DNA of 24,217 bases, from positions 1-24,217 of the forward strand of contig JAGWBY010000071.1 of the NCBI GenBank assembly GCA_021295675.1, given 5' to 3'. Made by a program: the position numbers and the translations under genes. The DNA comes from Candidatus Latescibacterota bacterium. GTDB taxonomy: Bacteria; Latescibacterota; UBA2968; UBA8231. Positions 1 through 7,875 of the stretch are shown piece by piece; positions within the stretch are counted from its first letter, which is position 1, and every line of letters starts with the position of its first letter. The notes under the pieces are model-generated. The model made no database searches and was not told the origin of the DNA. It saw only the letters and a list, made by a program, of their open reading frames with translations.

Positions 1-79
1 ACGAGGTTGATAGGTTGCAGGTGGAAGCGCAGCAATGCGTGAAGCCGAACAATACTAATTGGCCGTGCGGCTTGACCAA
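1..79 (+). rRNA. rrl: 23S ribosomal RNA, 3' end (partial)
   Basis: The first 79 bases match the conserved 3' end of bacterial 23S rRNA: a GTTGATAGG block, then AAGCGCAGCAATGCGTGAAG and a TACTAATTGGCCGTG stretch ending in GGCTTGACC. The gene begins upstream of the window. The 3' end is placed by analogy with the E. coli terminus and may be off by a few bases. The 80 bases that follow (80-159) are the spacer to 5S rRNA and hold no tRNA that I can see. Confidence 0.93.
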
Positions 80-159
80 TTTATTGTCGCAGCAATACTG
101 GAGTTTTGCATTGCTTTTGGTGTGGGCCTGTATTCGGTTGTTGAAGAGAATTTGAGTTT

Positions 160-275
160 TCCGGTGGTCATAGCGGAGGGGAAACACCTCTTCCCATTCC
201 GAACAGAGTCGTTAAGCCCTCTTGCGCCGATGGTACTGCTAGGGTCGCCTAGTGGGAGAGTAGGACGCTGCCGGA
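160..275 (+). rRNA. rrf: 5S ribosomal RNA
   Basis: A complete 5S rRNA of about 116 nt. The 5' TCCGG and 3' CCGGA ends pair as helix I. Hallmark internal segments are visible: CCATTCCGAAC in loop B/C, GCGCCGATGGTACTG in the loop E/helix IV region, and GGGAGAGTAGGACGCTGCC near the 3' end. It lies about 80 bases behind the 23S rRNA in the usual 23S-5S order. A strong hairpin terminator follows within 10 bases, so this is the distal end of the rRNA operon. Confidence 0.95.
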
Positions 276-281
276 TTTTTT

Positions 282-313
282 AAAAGCCCATCCCTTTGGG
301 GGTGGGCTTTTTT
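282..313 (+). terminator. Intrinsic terminator of the rRNA operon
   Basis: AAAAGCCCATCCC (282-294) pairs with GGGGTGGGCTTTT (299-311), with one G-T wobble, around a TTTG loop, followed by a run of T residues. This is a textbook rho-independent terminator directly after 5S rRNA. Confidence 0.92.
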
Positions 314-331
314 GTGTCTGTAGAAAATACC

Positions 332-360
332 TTGACAACGCCGAGGTAGGCCAATTAATT
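332..360 (+). promoter_or_regulatory. Putative sigma-70-type promoter for the EF-G-like gene
   Basis: A perfect TTGACA -35 box lies at 332-337. The best -10 candidate is TTAATT at 355-360 with a 17-base spacer. That -10 is weak (three of six consensus bases). The position between the rRNA terminator and the ribosome binding site at 380-386 supports a promoter here. Confidence 0.45.
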
Positions 361-391
361 AAGCACTTCTCTTAATTCAGGAGGAGTCAAA

Positions 392-2461
392 TTGAGCGAA
401 CAAACGAGGAATTTTTCTCTGTGTGGCCATAGCGGCGCAGGTAAAACAGCGCTATCTGAGGCCATGTTATTCAACATGGGCGTCGTAAATCGCTTGGGAC
501 GCATTGATGACGGGACGACGACATCGGATTATGATTCGGCCGAGGTTGAGCGTCAGATTTCGCTCAAGGTCTCTTTGCTGAATGGCCAGTGGCAGGATCA
601 TCACCTCAATATAATTGATACGCCGGGGTATGCAGATTTTATCTCTGAGGCCAAGGCGGCACTGCGCGTGTCCGACGCGATGGTCACTGTCGTCGATTCG
701 GTTACCGGGATAGAGATCGGCACTGAGCGGACTTGGAATTTCGCTGCCGATTACAATTTGTCCCGGGTACTATTCATCAACAAGATGGACCGCGCCGATG
801 CCGACGCCGATCAGGTCTTAGAAATGCTTCAAGAGCGTTTCGGACGCCAAGTCGTGCCTTTGCAAATGGCGGTAAATCCCGGTGAGGGGTTCAATCAGAT
901 CGTCGATTTGGTCGCCATGAAAGCCTATGCGTACCAAGATGGTAAAGCCACAGAAGGAGACATACCTGACGAGGTCCAAAGCCGCGCCGAAGAGCTGCGT
1001 GAGCAGCTAGTAGAAGCCATCGCCGAGACCGCCGAAGAGCTGATGGAGAAGTATTTCAGCGAGGGCGAATTGACCACAGAGGATATGGTTGCTGGTTTGC
1101 GTCAGGCTATATTACGGCGCGAAATTTTTCCAGTCTTTTTTGGAGATGCTTACAACAATGTCGGCATCGATCGGCTGCTGGACGCCTTGGTGCAATACGG
1201 GCCGTCGCCGACCGAAGCGGCAGGACTCAGATTCCAAGATGGCGAGGAACAGGAAGTTGAGCTTGAAGGCACCGCTGCTGAGCCCTTGGCTGCTTTGGTA
1301 TTTAAGACCTTGGCTGAGCAGCACGTAGGTGAGCTTTCTCTGCTGCGTCTCTTCTCTGGAGCGATCAAGCCTGGTGACGAAGTGGCCAATTCAAGCAAGC
1401 GCGCCACAGAGCGCATTGGCCAGATCTATCACCTCAACGGCAACAAGCGGACCGAAGTCGCAAGTGCCGAGGCTGGCGATATCGTCGCCTTAGTCAAGCT
1501 CAAGAACACCCATACGACCGATACGCTTTGCACCAAGGGCGCGTCGCTGCAACTTCCGGGCATTGTATTTCCAGAGCCGCTAATTCGCGTGGCTATTCAC
1601 GCCAAGGAACAGGGCGGCGAGGATCGCGTCTCTACGGGGATTGCTCAGTTGCACGAGGAAGATCCGAGCTTCATTATGAAGTACGACGGTGAGGTCCGCC
1701 AAACGATCCTGCTCACCCAAGGAGAGTTGCATCTGGAAATTATCGTTAGCCGCCTGAAAGAGCGATTTGGTGTGGAGATCGATATGGAGGTGCCGCGGAT
1801 TCCCTATCGAGAAACGATTCGCGGCAACGCCGATGCGCAATATCGGCACAAGAAGCAGTCGGGTGGACGGGGGCAGTTCGGCGAGGTGTTTATACGCATT
1901 GCTCCTAAAGGTCGCGGTGAAGGTTTTGAGTTTCTCAACGCGGTCGTTGGCGGCAATATCCCGAGCAACTTTATCCCTGCGGTGGAAAAGGGCGTCGTCG
2001 AGACGCTGAGCGAGGGGCCAGTGGCCGGTTACCAAGTCATTGATGTGGCTGTTACTGTGTACGACGGTAAGCACCACGCAGTAGACTCAGACGAAGTTTC
2101 TTTTAAGTTGGCCAGTTCCCACGCTTTCAAGGATGCCTTCCTCAAAGCCAAACCGATCCTGCTAGAGCCTATCTATCAGTTGGAGATTACGGTGCCCGAG
2201 GAATTTATGGGCGACGTAATGGGTGACCTCTCGTCGCGGCGAGGTCGGATCAGCGGCATGGACGCAGATGGACATTTCCAGGTCATCCACGCCGAGGCCC
2301 CCTTAGCCGAAATAGACCGTTACGCCACGTTGCTGCGCTCCATGACGCAGGGCAAGGGATTCCATGCACAGCGATTCGACCGCTACGAGGAAGTTCCCGG
2401 GGATATCATGGCTAAAGTCGTCGAGAACTCGCAAAAAAATAAGGGCAAAGAAGCGGCCTGA
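392..2461 (+). CDS. Elongation factor G-like GTPase (EF-G-2 type)
   Basis: A 689-residue translational GTPase. The G domain shows a P-loop GHSGAGKT (residues 12-19), G3 motif DTPGY (76-80) and NKMD (130-133); EF-G domains II to V follow, including a TPGELHLEI-like segment written here as TQGELHLEI. Canonical EF-G has GHIDAGKT and DTPGHVDF. The serine-glycine P-loop and the tyrosine in place of the catalytic histidine mark the EF-G-2/FusA2-like subfamily, whose role is less defined than that of the main translocase. The start is TTG at 392, chosen because GGAGGAG (380-386) lies five bases upstream and no better start exists. It is monocistronic by appearance, between the rRNA terminator and its own terminator at 2485-2525. 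The main EF-G is presumably encoded elsewhere (inference). Confidence 0.9.
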   Translation: MSEQTRNFSLCGHSGAGKTALSEAMLFNMGVVNRLGRIDDGTTTSDYDSAEVERQISLKVSLLNGQWQDHHLNIIDTPGYADFISEAKAALRVSDAMVTVVDSVTGIEIGTERTWNFAADYNLSRVLFINKMDRADADADQVLEMLQERFGRQVVPLQMAVNPGEGFNQIVDLVAMKAYAYQDGKATEGDIPDEVQSRAEELREQLVEAIAETAEELMEKYFSEGELTTEDMVAGLRQAILRREIFPVFFGDAYNNVGIDRLLDALVQYGPSPTEAAGLRFQDGEEQEVELEGTAAEPLAALVFKTLAEQHVGELSLLRLFSGAIKPGDEVANSSKRATERIGQIYHLNGNKRTEVASAEAGDIVALVKLKNTHTTDTLCTKGASLQLPGIVFPEPLIRVAIHAKEQGGEDRVSTGIAQLHEEDPSFIMKYDGEVRQTILLTQGELHLEIIVSRLKERFGVEIDMEVPRIPYRETIRGNADAQYRHKKQSGGRGQFGEVFIRIAPKGRGEGFEFLNAVVGGNIPSNFIPAVEKGVVETLSEGPVAGYQVIDVAVTVYDGKHHAVDSDEVSFKLASSHAFKDAFLKAKPILLEPIYQLEITVPEEFMGDVMGDLSSRRGRISGMDADGHFQVIHAEAPLAEIDRYATLLRSMTQGKGFHAQRFDRYEEVPGDIMAKVVENSQKNKGKEAA

Positions 2462-2483
2462 GCGACTTGCTTTTACCCGTTGT

Positions 2484-2526
2484 GAAGGGCGGTCGGCCAA
2501 AGCGGTCGGCGGCCCTTTGCTTTTTG
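2484..2526 (+). terminator. Probable intrinsic terminator after the EF-G-like gene
   Basis: AAGGGC (2485-2490) pairs with GCCCTT (2512-2517). The GC-rich interior can pair further (GGCC with GGTC), and TTTTT follows at 2521-2525. It sits 24 bases after the EF-G-like stop codon. The rest of the 182-base gap up to yebC is AT-rich around 2537-2580 and may hold a promoter, but I cannot point to convincing boxes. Confidence 0.6.
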
Positions 2527-2643
2527 TATTGCGCGGGTTTTTTTATCTTAATACCGTCATAGAAAACAGTCGATTTTCTCCGAATGGTGCTTCTGCTTTG
2601 AGTAGTGAGAGCACGGGCGGGGATTGGTAAGGAGATACAGCCG

Positions 2644-3402
2644 ATGTCTGGCCACTCCAAATGGAGTACAATCAAGCGCAAAAAAGGTGCCAACGACGCC
2701 AAGCGCGGCAAAATTTTTACGAAGTTGATCCGCGAGATTTCAGTGGCGGCCCGCAGCGGAGGTGATGAGGGGGCCAATCCAAGTCTGCGCACGGCAGTCC
2801 AGAATGCCAAAGCGGCCAATATGCCCGCGGCAACCATTGAGCGCGCCATACGCCGCGGCACTGGCGATGAGCCGGGGGCGATATACGAGGAAGGACTCTT
2901 TGAAGGCTATGGCCTCGGTGGGGTGGCCATCATCGTCGAAACCCTATCGGACAACCGCAACCGCACGGTTTCCGAAATCCGCCACGTATTTACTAAATAC
3001 AGCGGCAACCTCGCAGAGAGTGGGACGGTAGCTTGGATGTTTGAACACAAGGGCGTCATTGAAGTGGACAAGGCCAATGTTTCCGAAGACGACCTCCTAT
3101 TGGCGATCGTAGATGCCGGAGGTGAGGATATCCAAGATGGCGACCAAGTCCACGAAGTAACGACTCCAGTTGCCGACTTGGAGCCGGTTAAAAAGGCACT
3201 AGAGGACAACGGCATTGCCTTCGCCCAAGCGACGTTGGCTTGGATGCCCAAACGCGAAAACATGCTCGAAGTACAAGGCGACGAGGCCGAGAAAATTATC
3301 CGCCTCCTCGAGGCATTGGAGGATCTAGACGATGTACAGAAGGTTTTTTCCAATTTCGATCTCCGAGAAGACGAACTCGAAAAACTCATGGCTCAGGCCT
3401 AG
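2644..3402 (+). CDS. yebC: YebC/PmpR/TACO1 family protein
   Basis: A 252-residue protein that opens with the family hallmark MSGHSKWSTIKRKK and continues with the conserved GRKFTKLIREI-type helix (here GKIFTKLIREISVAAR) and NPSLRTAVQNAKAANMP. Members are described as DNA-binding transcriptional regulators and more recently as translation factors that help ribosomes through difficult sequences such as proline runs. The ATG at 2644 is preferred over an in-frame start 39 bases upstream, because TAAGGAGAT (2628-2636) is correctly spaced before 2644 and the protein then begins exactly at the family start. It heads the yebC-ruvC-ruvA-ruvB order seen in many bacteria; ruvC follows after 12 bases. 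Length is typical. Confidence 0.95.
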   Translation: MSGHSKWSTIKRKKGANDAKRGKIFTKLIREISVAARSGGDEGANPSLRTAVQNAKAANMPAATIERAIRRGTGDEPGAIYEEGLFEGYGLGGVAIIVETLSDNRNRTVSEIRHVFTKYSGNLAESGTVAWMFEHKGVIEVDKANVSEDDLLLAIVDAGGEDIQDGDQVHEVTTPVADLEPVKKALEDNGIAFAQATLAWMPKRENMLEVQGDEAEKIIRLLEALEDLDDVQKVFSNFDLREDELEKLMAQA

Positions 3403-3414
3403 TGGGTCTTCGCT

Positions 3415-3954
3415 TTGCTTGTTCTTGGAGTAGATCCTAGCAGCACGAGCACTGGCTACGGTTTCGTCGAATATAGCAAGCGCAAGGCCCGCTATGTTGC
3501 CTGTGGCTGTATCCGCCCTAAGGAAGATGCGTTCGAGGATCGGCTGGTTTTCATGTTCGACGAAATGACGCGGCTTATAGGTGAATACTCCCCGGACGAG
3601 AGCGCGATCGAAACTACTTTTTTCGGCAAGGACGCCACCGCGGCGTCCAAGCTGGGCCAAGCGCGAGGTTGCCTGATCATCGCCATGCGCAAAGCCGGCT
3701 TGTCCATTGCCCACTATACGCCGACGACAGTTAAAAAATCAGTGACCGGAAATGGCCAAGCCACCAAGCAGCAGGTACAATTCATGGTAACCCGCAGTCT
3801 GGATCTGAAGGAACGGCCCAAGTCCCTCGATGCATCAGACGCCTTGGCTATCGCGCTATGCCACACTCAGCAGTCCGGCCGGGTTTTATGCGAAGACCGA
3901 GGGCAGCGCAAGCCCGAGGTAGAGGCCTTGCTCAGTCGCATGGTCCGGCGTTAA
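3415..3954 (+). CDS. ruvC: Crossover junction endodeoxyribonuclease RuvC
   Basis: A 179-residue Holliday-junction resolvase. The RNase-H-like fold and its acidic catalytic residues are visible: D7 in LGVDPSSTSTGYG, E66 in AIETTFFGKD, and D139 and D142 in SLDASDALAIALCH. It cuts four-way junctions symmetrically as part of the RuvABC complex. The start is TTG at 3415: the frame is closed by a stop at 3400 and this codon places the LGVDP motif at its normal distance from the N-terminus. No strong Shine-Dalgarno is seen, so translation is probably coupled to yebC, which ends 12 bases upstream. ruvA starts nine bases after its stop. Confidence 0.95.
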   Translation: MLVLGVDPSSTSTGYGFVEYSKRKARYVACGCIRPKEDAFEDRLVFMFDEMTRLIGEYSPDESAIETTFFGKDATAASKLGQARGCLIIAMRKAGLSIAHYTPTTVKKSVTGNGQATKQQVQFMVTRSLDLKERPKSLDASDALAIALCHTQQSGRVLCEDRGQRKPEVEALLSRMVRR

Positions 3955-3963
3955 GGTCTATCC

Positions 3964-4551
3964 GTGATAACACATCTACGCGGTACACTTCTGTCCAAAT
4001 CACCTACCTATGCCGTCGTCGACGTCGGGGGTGTAGGTTATGGTTTAGCCATATCCCTGATAACTTTCGACCAACTACCCCCAACCTCCGAGGCGGTCCA
4101 TTTGTCTACTTATCTCTACGTGCGCGAAGATCGCATGGAGCTTTTCGGCTTTGCCGATGAGGAAGAGCGTGAGATCTTCGAGTTGCTGATTGGCGTTTCG
4201 GGCATTGGCCCTCATTCGGCGCTGACCGTGCTGTCGGGCATGACCCTGCGCGATTTGCAGGAGGCTATCTTGCAAGAGCGCGTAGCCGAACTGACGGGGA
4301 TCAAGGGCATTGGTCGCAAGACTGCGGAACGCTTGGTGCTCGATCTAAAGGACAAGATCCACGCGAGTGCCCCAGTCGGCGAAGCGGCCTCTGAGGCCAA
4401 ACCTGGCGCGAGTGAGGAGGCAGCAAAGGCATTGATGACGTTGGGGTACGCAGCGCCTGCCGCGCGCCAAGCGGTGCGCAAGGCCGTCGAAAAGCACGGC
4501 CCCGACCTAAGTGTGCAACAGCTAATCAAACTGGCTCTCAAGGAACGCTGA
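3964..4551 (+). CDS. ruvA: Holliday junction branch migration protein RuvA
   Basis: A 195-residue protein that binds four-way junctions as a tetramer and loads RuvB. It begins with the OB-fold domain ([10 protein letters not shown], then [10 protein letters not shown]). Two helix-hairpin-helix motifs follow, VSGIGPHSA (about 78-86) and IKGIGRKTA (about 113-121), then a linker and the C-terminal domain III (about 150-195: [15 protein letters not shown]) that contacts RuvB. The start is GTG at 3964, nine bases after ruvC. ruvB starts 10 bases after its stop, so the ruvC-ruvA-ruvB order suggests a single transcript. Length and domain order are complete. Confidence 0.96.
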   Translation: MITHLRGTLLSKSPTYAVVDVGGVGYGLAISLITFDQLPPTSEAVHLSTYLYVREDRMELFGFADEEEREIFELLIGVSGIGPHSALTVLSGMTLRDLQEAILQERVAELTGIKGIGRKTAERLVLDLKDKIHASAPVGEAASEAKPGASEEAAKALMTLGYAAPAARQAVRKAVEKHGPDLSVQQLIKLALKER

Positions 4552-4561
4552 AGGCTCGGCT

Positions 4562-4832
4562 ATGGACCATCGACCCATAGATCCTAGCGGCGGAGACGAC
4601 GACCTTCAATTCGACAATACACTGCGTCCTCAGTCCCTTGCCGAGATGCTGGGTCAAGAGAAGACCAAGCAGCAGCTCGGCATTGCCATTGAAGCCGCTC
4701 GGCAGCGCGGCGAAGCCATGGATCACGTGCTGCTATACGGTCCGCCCGGTCTAGGCAAGACGACGCTTGCGTATGTGATCGCCAAAGAGCTAGGCGTTGA
4801 AATCTATCCCACTTCAGGACCGTTGCTCGAGC
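4562..4832 (+). CDS. ruvB: RuvB helicase, N-terminal part (frame break after residue 90)
   Basis: The first 90 residues of the AAA+ motor that drives branch migration with RuvA. Visible are the N-terminal [19 protein letters not shown] segment and the Walker A motif GPPGLGKT (60-67), followed by TSGPLLE. In RuvB proteins about 12 residues (a KAGDLAAMLTNL-like helix) should follow before [13 protein letters not shown]. Here they are missing and the reading frame changes; the original frame stops at 4865-4867. Counting against the family, 26 bases are absent at about 4832. Restoring them gives a protein of 341 residues, the normal RuvB length. The C-terminal part continues in another frame from 4833. 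An assembly or sequencing deletion is more likely than loss of this gene. Confidence 0.9.
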
Positions 4833-5561
4833 ACGACCATGGAGCCACGAGACGTACTCTTCATTGATGAGATTCACCGCGTCAACCGCGTGGTCGAGGA
4901 ATACCTGTACTCGGCGATGGAGGACTTCAAAATTGACATCATCATTGACCAAGGCCCGGCGGCCCGCTCGGTCAGCGTACCGTTGGAGCCTTTTACCTTG
5001 ATTGGGGCCACGACGCGCCAAGGCTTGTTGACCTCGCCGATGCGCGCGCGCTTTGGGCTTAATGCTCACCTCGACTACTATTCGGTCGCCGAACTCGCCG
5101 AGATCGTCAAGCGCGATGCTCGCCTGCTTAATTTATTAGTCTCAGAATCGGGCGCGATGGAACTTGCCCGTCGCTCTCGTGGCACGGCGCGGATTGCCAA
5201 GCGCTGGCTGCGTCGAGCACGCGATTTTGCCCAAGTGGAAGGCGAAGGCGAGATAGATGCTGAGGTGGTACAAAAGGCACTTGTCATCCACAGCGTCGAC
5301 GAGAGGGGCCTCGACGAGATGGATATCGCGTTGCTGCGGGCCATCATTGAAAAATTCAACGGCGGCCCGGTCGGTGTGAGCAATCTGGCTGCTATAATCG
5401 GCGAGGAGGCCGAGACTCTCGAGGAAGTGGTTGAGCCGTACTTGATCAAGGAAGGGTTTATCAAGCGCACCCCCAAGGGCCGCGTAGCCATGCCACGAGC
5501 TTGGGAGCGCCTTGGCTTTGAGCCACCGCCAAGCCCCGGAGAGCAATTGGAGCTTCTATGA
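4833..5561 (+). CDS. ruvB: RuvB helicase, C-terminal part (frame break upstream)
   Basis: Continuation of RuvB in a shifted frame: TTMEPRD leads into Walker [10 protein letters not shown], then [16 protein letters not shown], the [20 protein letters not shown] sensor-1 region, the arginine-containing SPMRARFG, the lid helices with [20 protein letters not shown], and the winged-helix DNA-binding end. Everything from Walker B to the C-terminus is intact, and similarity to the family stays high right up to the break, which argues against an old pseudogene. An in-frame ATG at 4839 could be picked as a start by gene finders, but the resulting product would lack Walker A. The tsaB start codon overlaps the stop as ATGA at 5558-5561. 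Confidence 0.92.
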   Translation, partial: TTMEPRDVLFIDEIHRVNRVVEEYLYSAMEDFKIDIIIDQGPAARSVSVPLEPFTLIGATTRQGLLTSPMRARFGLNAHLDYYSVAELAEIVKRDARLLNLLVSESGAMELARRSRGTARIAKRWLRRARDFAQVEGEGEIDAEVVQKALVIHSVDERGLDEMDIALLRAIIEKFNGGPVGVSNLAAIIGEEAETLEEVVEPYLIKEGFIKRTPKGRVAMPRAWERLGFEPPPSPGEQLELL

Positions 5562-6256
5562 GCGCACACGGCCGCGACGTGATTCTGGCGTTGGACACGG
5601 CTACTCCGGTCGGTAGCGTGGCGCTCTGCACGGCAGAAGGGATCGTCGTCAGCCGTTATTTCGATGTGGGATTGCAGCATTCACAGCGACTATTCAGCGA
5701 AGTGGAGGCAGCACTAGAGGTCGCAGACATGGATGTCGGGGAAGTACGGGCTGTAGCCGTCGCGATTGGGCCGGGGTCGTTTACTGGCCTGCGGATCGGG
5801 CTGAGCGCAGCTAAGGGCTTGTGTTTGGCCGCAGTCAAGGATCTAGTGACTGTTTCAACATTGGAAACACTGGCTGCCCGTTTGCCCTTTGCCCACGTGC
5901 CTGTTTGTACTGTCCTCGACGCACGCAAGCGCGAGGTCTATGCCGCTCTCTACGACACGAAGACGGGCGTTCCGGTAGAACTAGCACCGCCCCGGGCCAT
6001 CGCGCCAGCGCAGTTGGCCGAAGAGCGAGCCAACGCGCCGACGATTTTCACTGGGGATGGAGCCACGGCCTATCGCGAACTATTGGCGAGCGATCCAGCC
6101 GCGCAATTTGCCCCTCTGCCCTGCGCCCGTCCCGACGCCGGGACTATTGGCTGGCTGGCGCTGCCCAAGCTGGAGAACGGCCAGACTGCGGACTTGGATT
6201 CAGTGGAACCTGAATACTTGCGCTCGCCCGATGCTCGTCCCCTAGCGCGGGCATGA
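5558..6256 (+). CDS. tsaB: tRNA threonylcarbamoyladenosine biosynthesis protein TsaB
   Basis: A 232-residue ASKHA-fold protein of the t6A tRNA modification pathway. It pairs with TsaD and TsaE to transfer the threonylcarbamoyl group to A37 of ANN-decoding tRNAs. Visible family marks are ILALDTATPVGSVAL (9-23), HSQRL (41-45) and the diagnostic GPGSFTGLR (71-79), then the VLDARKREVYAALYD segment. The C-terminal half is variable, as is normal. The ATG overlaps the ruvB stop by four bases (ATGA), and rimI overlaps its own stop the same way, so the three are translationally coupled. tsaD, tsaE and tsaC are not in the window. Confidence 0.94.
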   Translation: MSAHGRDVILALDTATPVGSVALCTAEGIVVSRYFDVGLQHSQRLFSEVEAALEVADMDVGEVRAVAVAIGPGSFTGLRIGLSAAKGLCLAAVKDLVTVSTLETLAARLPFAHVPVCTVLDARKREVYAALYDTKTGVPVELAPPRAIAPAQLAEERANAPTIFTGDGATAYRELLASDPAAQFAPLPCARPDAGTIGWLALPKLENGQTADLDSVEPEYLRSPDARPLARA

Positions 6257-6708
6257 GTGGCGAGAGTTGCTGCGTTCCGCTAGGGCTGATCCACCTACCT
6301 CGCTTGATGGAGATTGAGCGCGGCTCTTTCGCCAATCCGTGGAGCGAGGCCGATTTTTGCTATTTACTTGCAGATAGAGATGCCTCGTGTTTGGGGCTTT
6401 TGCACCGCGGCGAACTGATCGGCTACGCGCTGGGTTATTTCGCCGGTGGCGATTTTCACCTCGCCAATCTCGCAGTGGTTCCGGCATATCGGAACCAAGG
6501 ATGGGGTGGGCAGTTGTTGTTGCGGATATTGAGCTTGGCCGCAGAGCAAGGCGCTAGTTGTTGTGCGCTCGAAGTGCGCTCGGCAAATCGGGCCGCGCGA
6601 GCGCTCTATTGCAAGGCGGGGTTTCGGATCGTAGGGCGGCGGGTGGCGTACTACAGCGATCCTCCGGACGACGCAGTTTTAATGGAACGCAACATAGAGA
6701 TTTTGTAA
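6253..6708 (+). CDS. rimI: Ribosomal protein S18-alanine N-acetyltransferase-like (RimI)
   Basis: A 151-residue GNAT acetyltransferase. The N-terminal IERGSFANPWSEADF matches the RimI substrate-side signature. The acetyl-CoA-binding motif A reads NLAVVPAYRNQGWGGQLLL, with the R-x-Q-G-x-G pattern, followed by the motif B segment ALEVRSANRAARALYCKAGF, close to the family's LEVRxSNxxAxxLYxxxGF. RimI acetylates the N-terminal alanine of ribosomal protein S18; adjacency to tsaB is a common bacterial arrangement and supports the name. Start ATG overlaps the tsaB stop (ATGA). It is the last gene of the cluster; a 71-base AT-rich gap follows. Confidence 0.93.
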   Translation: MSGESCCVPLGLIHLPRLMEIERGSFANPWSEADFCYLLADRDASCLGLLHRGELIGYALGYFAGGDFHLANLAVVPAYRNQGWGGQLLLRILSLAAEQGASCCALEVRSANRAARALYCKAGFRIVGRRVAYYSDPPDDAVLMERNIEIL

Positions 6709-6779
6709 TTTATTTATTATACTCTAACCCTTTCTAGCACGGTAACTGCCGAAGCCCATAACAGCAGAAGAGGGACGCG

Positions 6780-7327
6780 ATGGCTGAAGTAATTCTGAAG
6801 AATATCCGCAAAGTGTACGACAAAGAAGTGGTAGCGGTGGACGACGCCAATATCGAGATCAAGGACAAAGAATTCGTGGTACTCGTCGGGCCTTCGGGCT
6901 GCGGCAAGTCCACGACGCTGCGAATGATCGCCGGGCTTGAGGAAATCACCGCCGGCGAGATTTCGATAGATGGGACGATCGTCAACGACGTGCCCCCCAA
7001 GGACCGCGACATCGCCATGGTATTTCAGAATTACGCGCTCTATCCGCACATGAGCGTCTATCAAAACATGGCCTTTGGGCTCAAGCTGCGGAAATATCCC
7101 AAAGACGAGATTGAGGAGCGGGTGCAAGAAGCAGCCGATATACTCGGCATCCAAGAGTTGCTAGAGCGCAAGCCCAAAGCGCTTTCGGGCGGTCAACGCC
7201 AGCGCGTGGCAGTGGGGCGCGCCATCGTCCGCAAGCCCAAGGTATTCCTCTTTGACGAACCGCTCTCCAACCTCGACGCCAAGCTGAGGGTGCAGATGCG
7301 CACCGAGATCAGCAAGTTGCACACCCC
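6780..7327 (+). CDS. ABC transporter ATP-binding protein (UgpC/MsmX/MalK type), N-terminal part
   Basis: The nucleotide-binding domain of a carbohydrate-type ABC importer ATPase. Walker A is GPSGCGKST (37-45), Q-loop Q83 lies in [13 protein letters not shown], the signature is [14 protein letters not shown] (from 135) and Walker B is [12 protein letters not shown]. After EISKLH the family's 9-residue strand (QRLQTTVIY-like) that precedes the H-loop THDQ is missing, and the frame changes at about 7327; the original frame stops at 7329-7331. Counting gives a loss of 22 bases, and restoring them yields about 369 residues, normal for this family. A purine-rich AGAGGG (about 6769-6774) precedes the ATG. 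No permease or sugar-binding protein is adjacent, as is usual for the shared, multi-system ATPases MsmX/UgpC; the substrate is unknown. Confidence 0.9.
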
Positions 7328-7867
7328 GTAACGCACGACCAAGTCGAGGCGATGACTATGGGAGACCGCATCGTGGTCATGCGCGATGGCCTAATTCAGC
7401 AGATCGACAAACCTCTCCACCTCTACAACAAACCTGTCAATCAGTTCGTCGCTGGTTTTATCGGCAGCCCCTCCATGAACTTCATCCGCGGTACGCTGAC
7501 CTCCAACGGCAGCGGCATAGTCTTCAACGAAGGCAATGTGCAACTCTCCCTGCCCGCTGGCCACGGCGACCAGCTAGGCAGCTACGTGGGGCAGGAAGTG
7601 ACGCTGGGCATCCGTCCGGAAGACATCCACGATCCGGATACTATTGGCCGCAATGTCGAGACCGTCGAAATTGCCGCCAAGGTCGAAGTGGTCGAACCGA
7701 TGGGCAACGAGGTCTTTCTCAATCTGACCACCGGCAAGACCGCTTTTGTCGCCCGCGTTGATCCGCTACACATGCCGCAAGTTGACCAAACGGTGCGGTT
7801 GGTCGTCGAGATCGACAAAGCCCACTTTTTTGCTCTGGACAACCAAGAGAGCCTGTTGCAGAAATAG
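7328..7867 (+). CDS. ABC transporter ATP-binding protein (UgpC/MsmX/MalK type), C-terminal part
   Basis: Continuation in a shifted frame. It opens with [18 protein letters not shown], carrying the H-loop histidine and completing the ATPase domain. The [27 protein letters not shown] linker typical of MalK/UgpC follows. The rest is the regulatory TOBE/OB domain with the GIRPEDI motif. Conservation begins immediately at the junction, so the missing bases are few. An in-frame ATG at 7352 would give only the tail and no working ATPase. The clamp-loader gene starts nine bases after the stop. Confidence 0.9.
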   Translation, partial: VTHDQVEAMTMGDRIVVMRDGLIQQIDKPLHLYNKPVNQFVAGFIGSPSMNFIRGTLTSNGSGIVFNEGNVQLSLPAGHGDQLGSYVGQEVTLGIRPEDIHDPDTIGRNVETVEIAAKVEVVEPMGNEVFLNLTTGKTAFVARVDPLHMPQVDQTVRLVVEIDKAHFFALDNQESLLQK

Positions 7868-7875
7868 GGATTGGC

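Noticed and set aside
80..159. A tRNA in the 23S-5S spacer
   Set aside because: No cloverleaf or TTCGA arm is visible in these 80 bases.
59..283. A 74-residue open frame with a plausible start
   Set aside because: It lies across the 23S end, the spacer and the complete 5S rRNA, so it is an RNA region.
2412..2861. A 149-residue minus-strand open frame between the EF-G-like gene and yebC
   Set aside because: It overlaps the terminator and the start of yebC, has no ribosome binding site and shows no family features.
4832..4867. Programmed ribosomal frameshifting in ruvB or the other broken genes
   Set aside because: No slippery heptamer is evident, and a slip would not restore the conserved residues missing at each junction.
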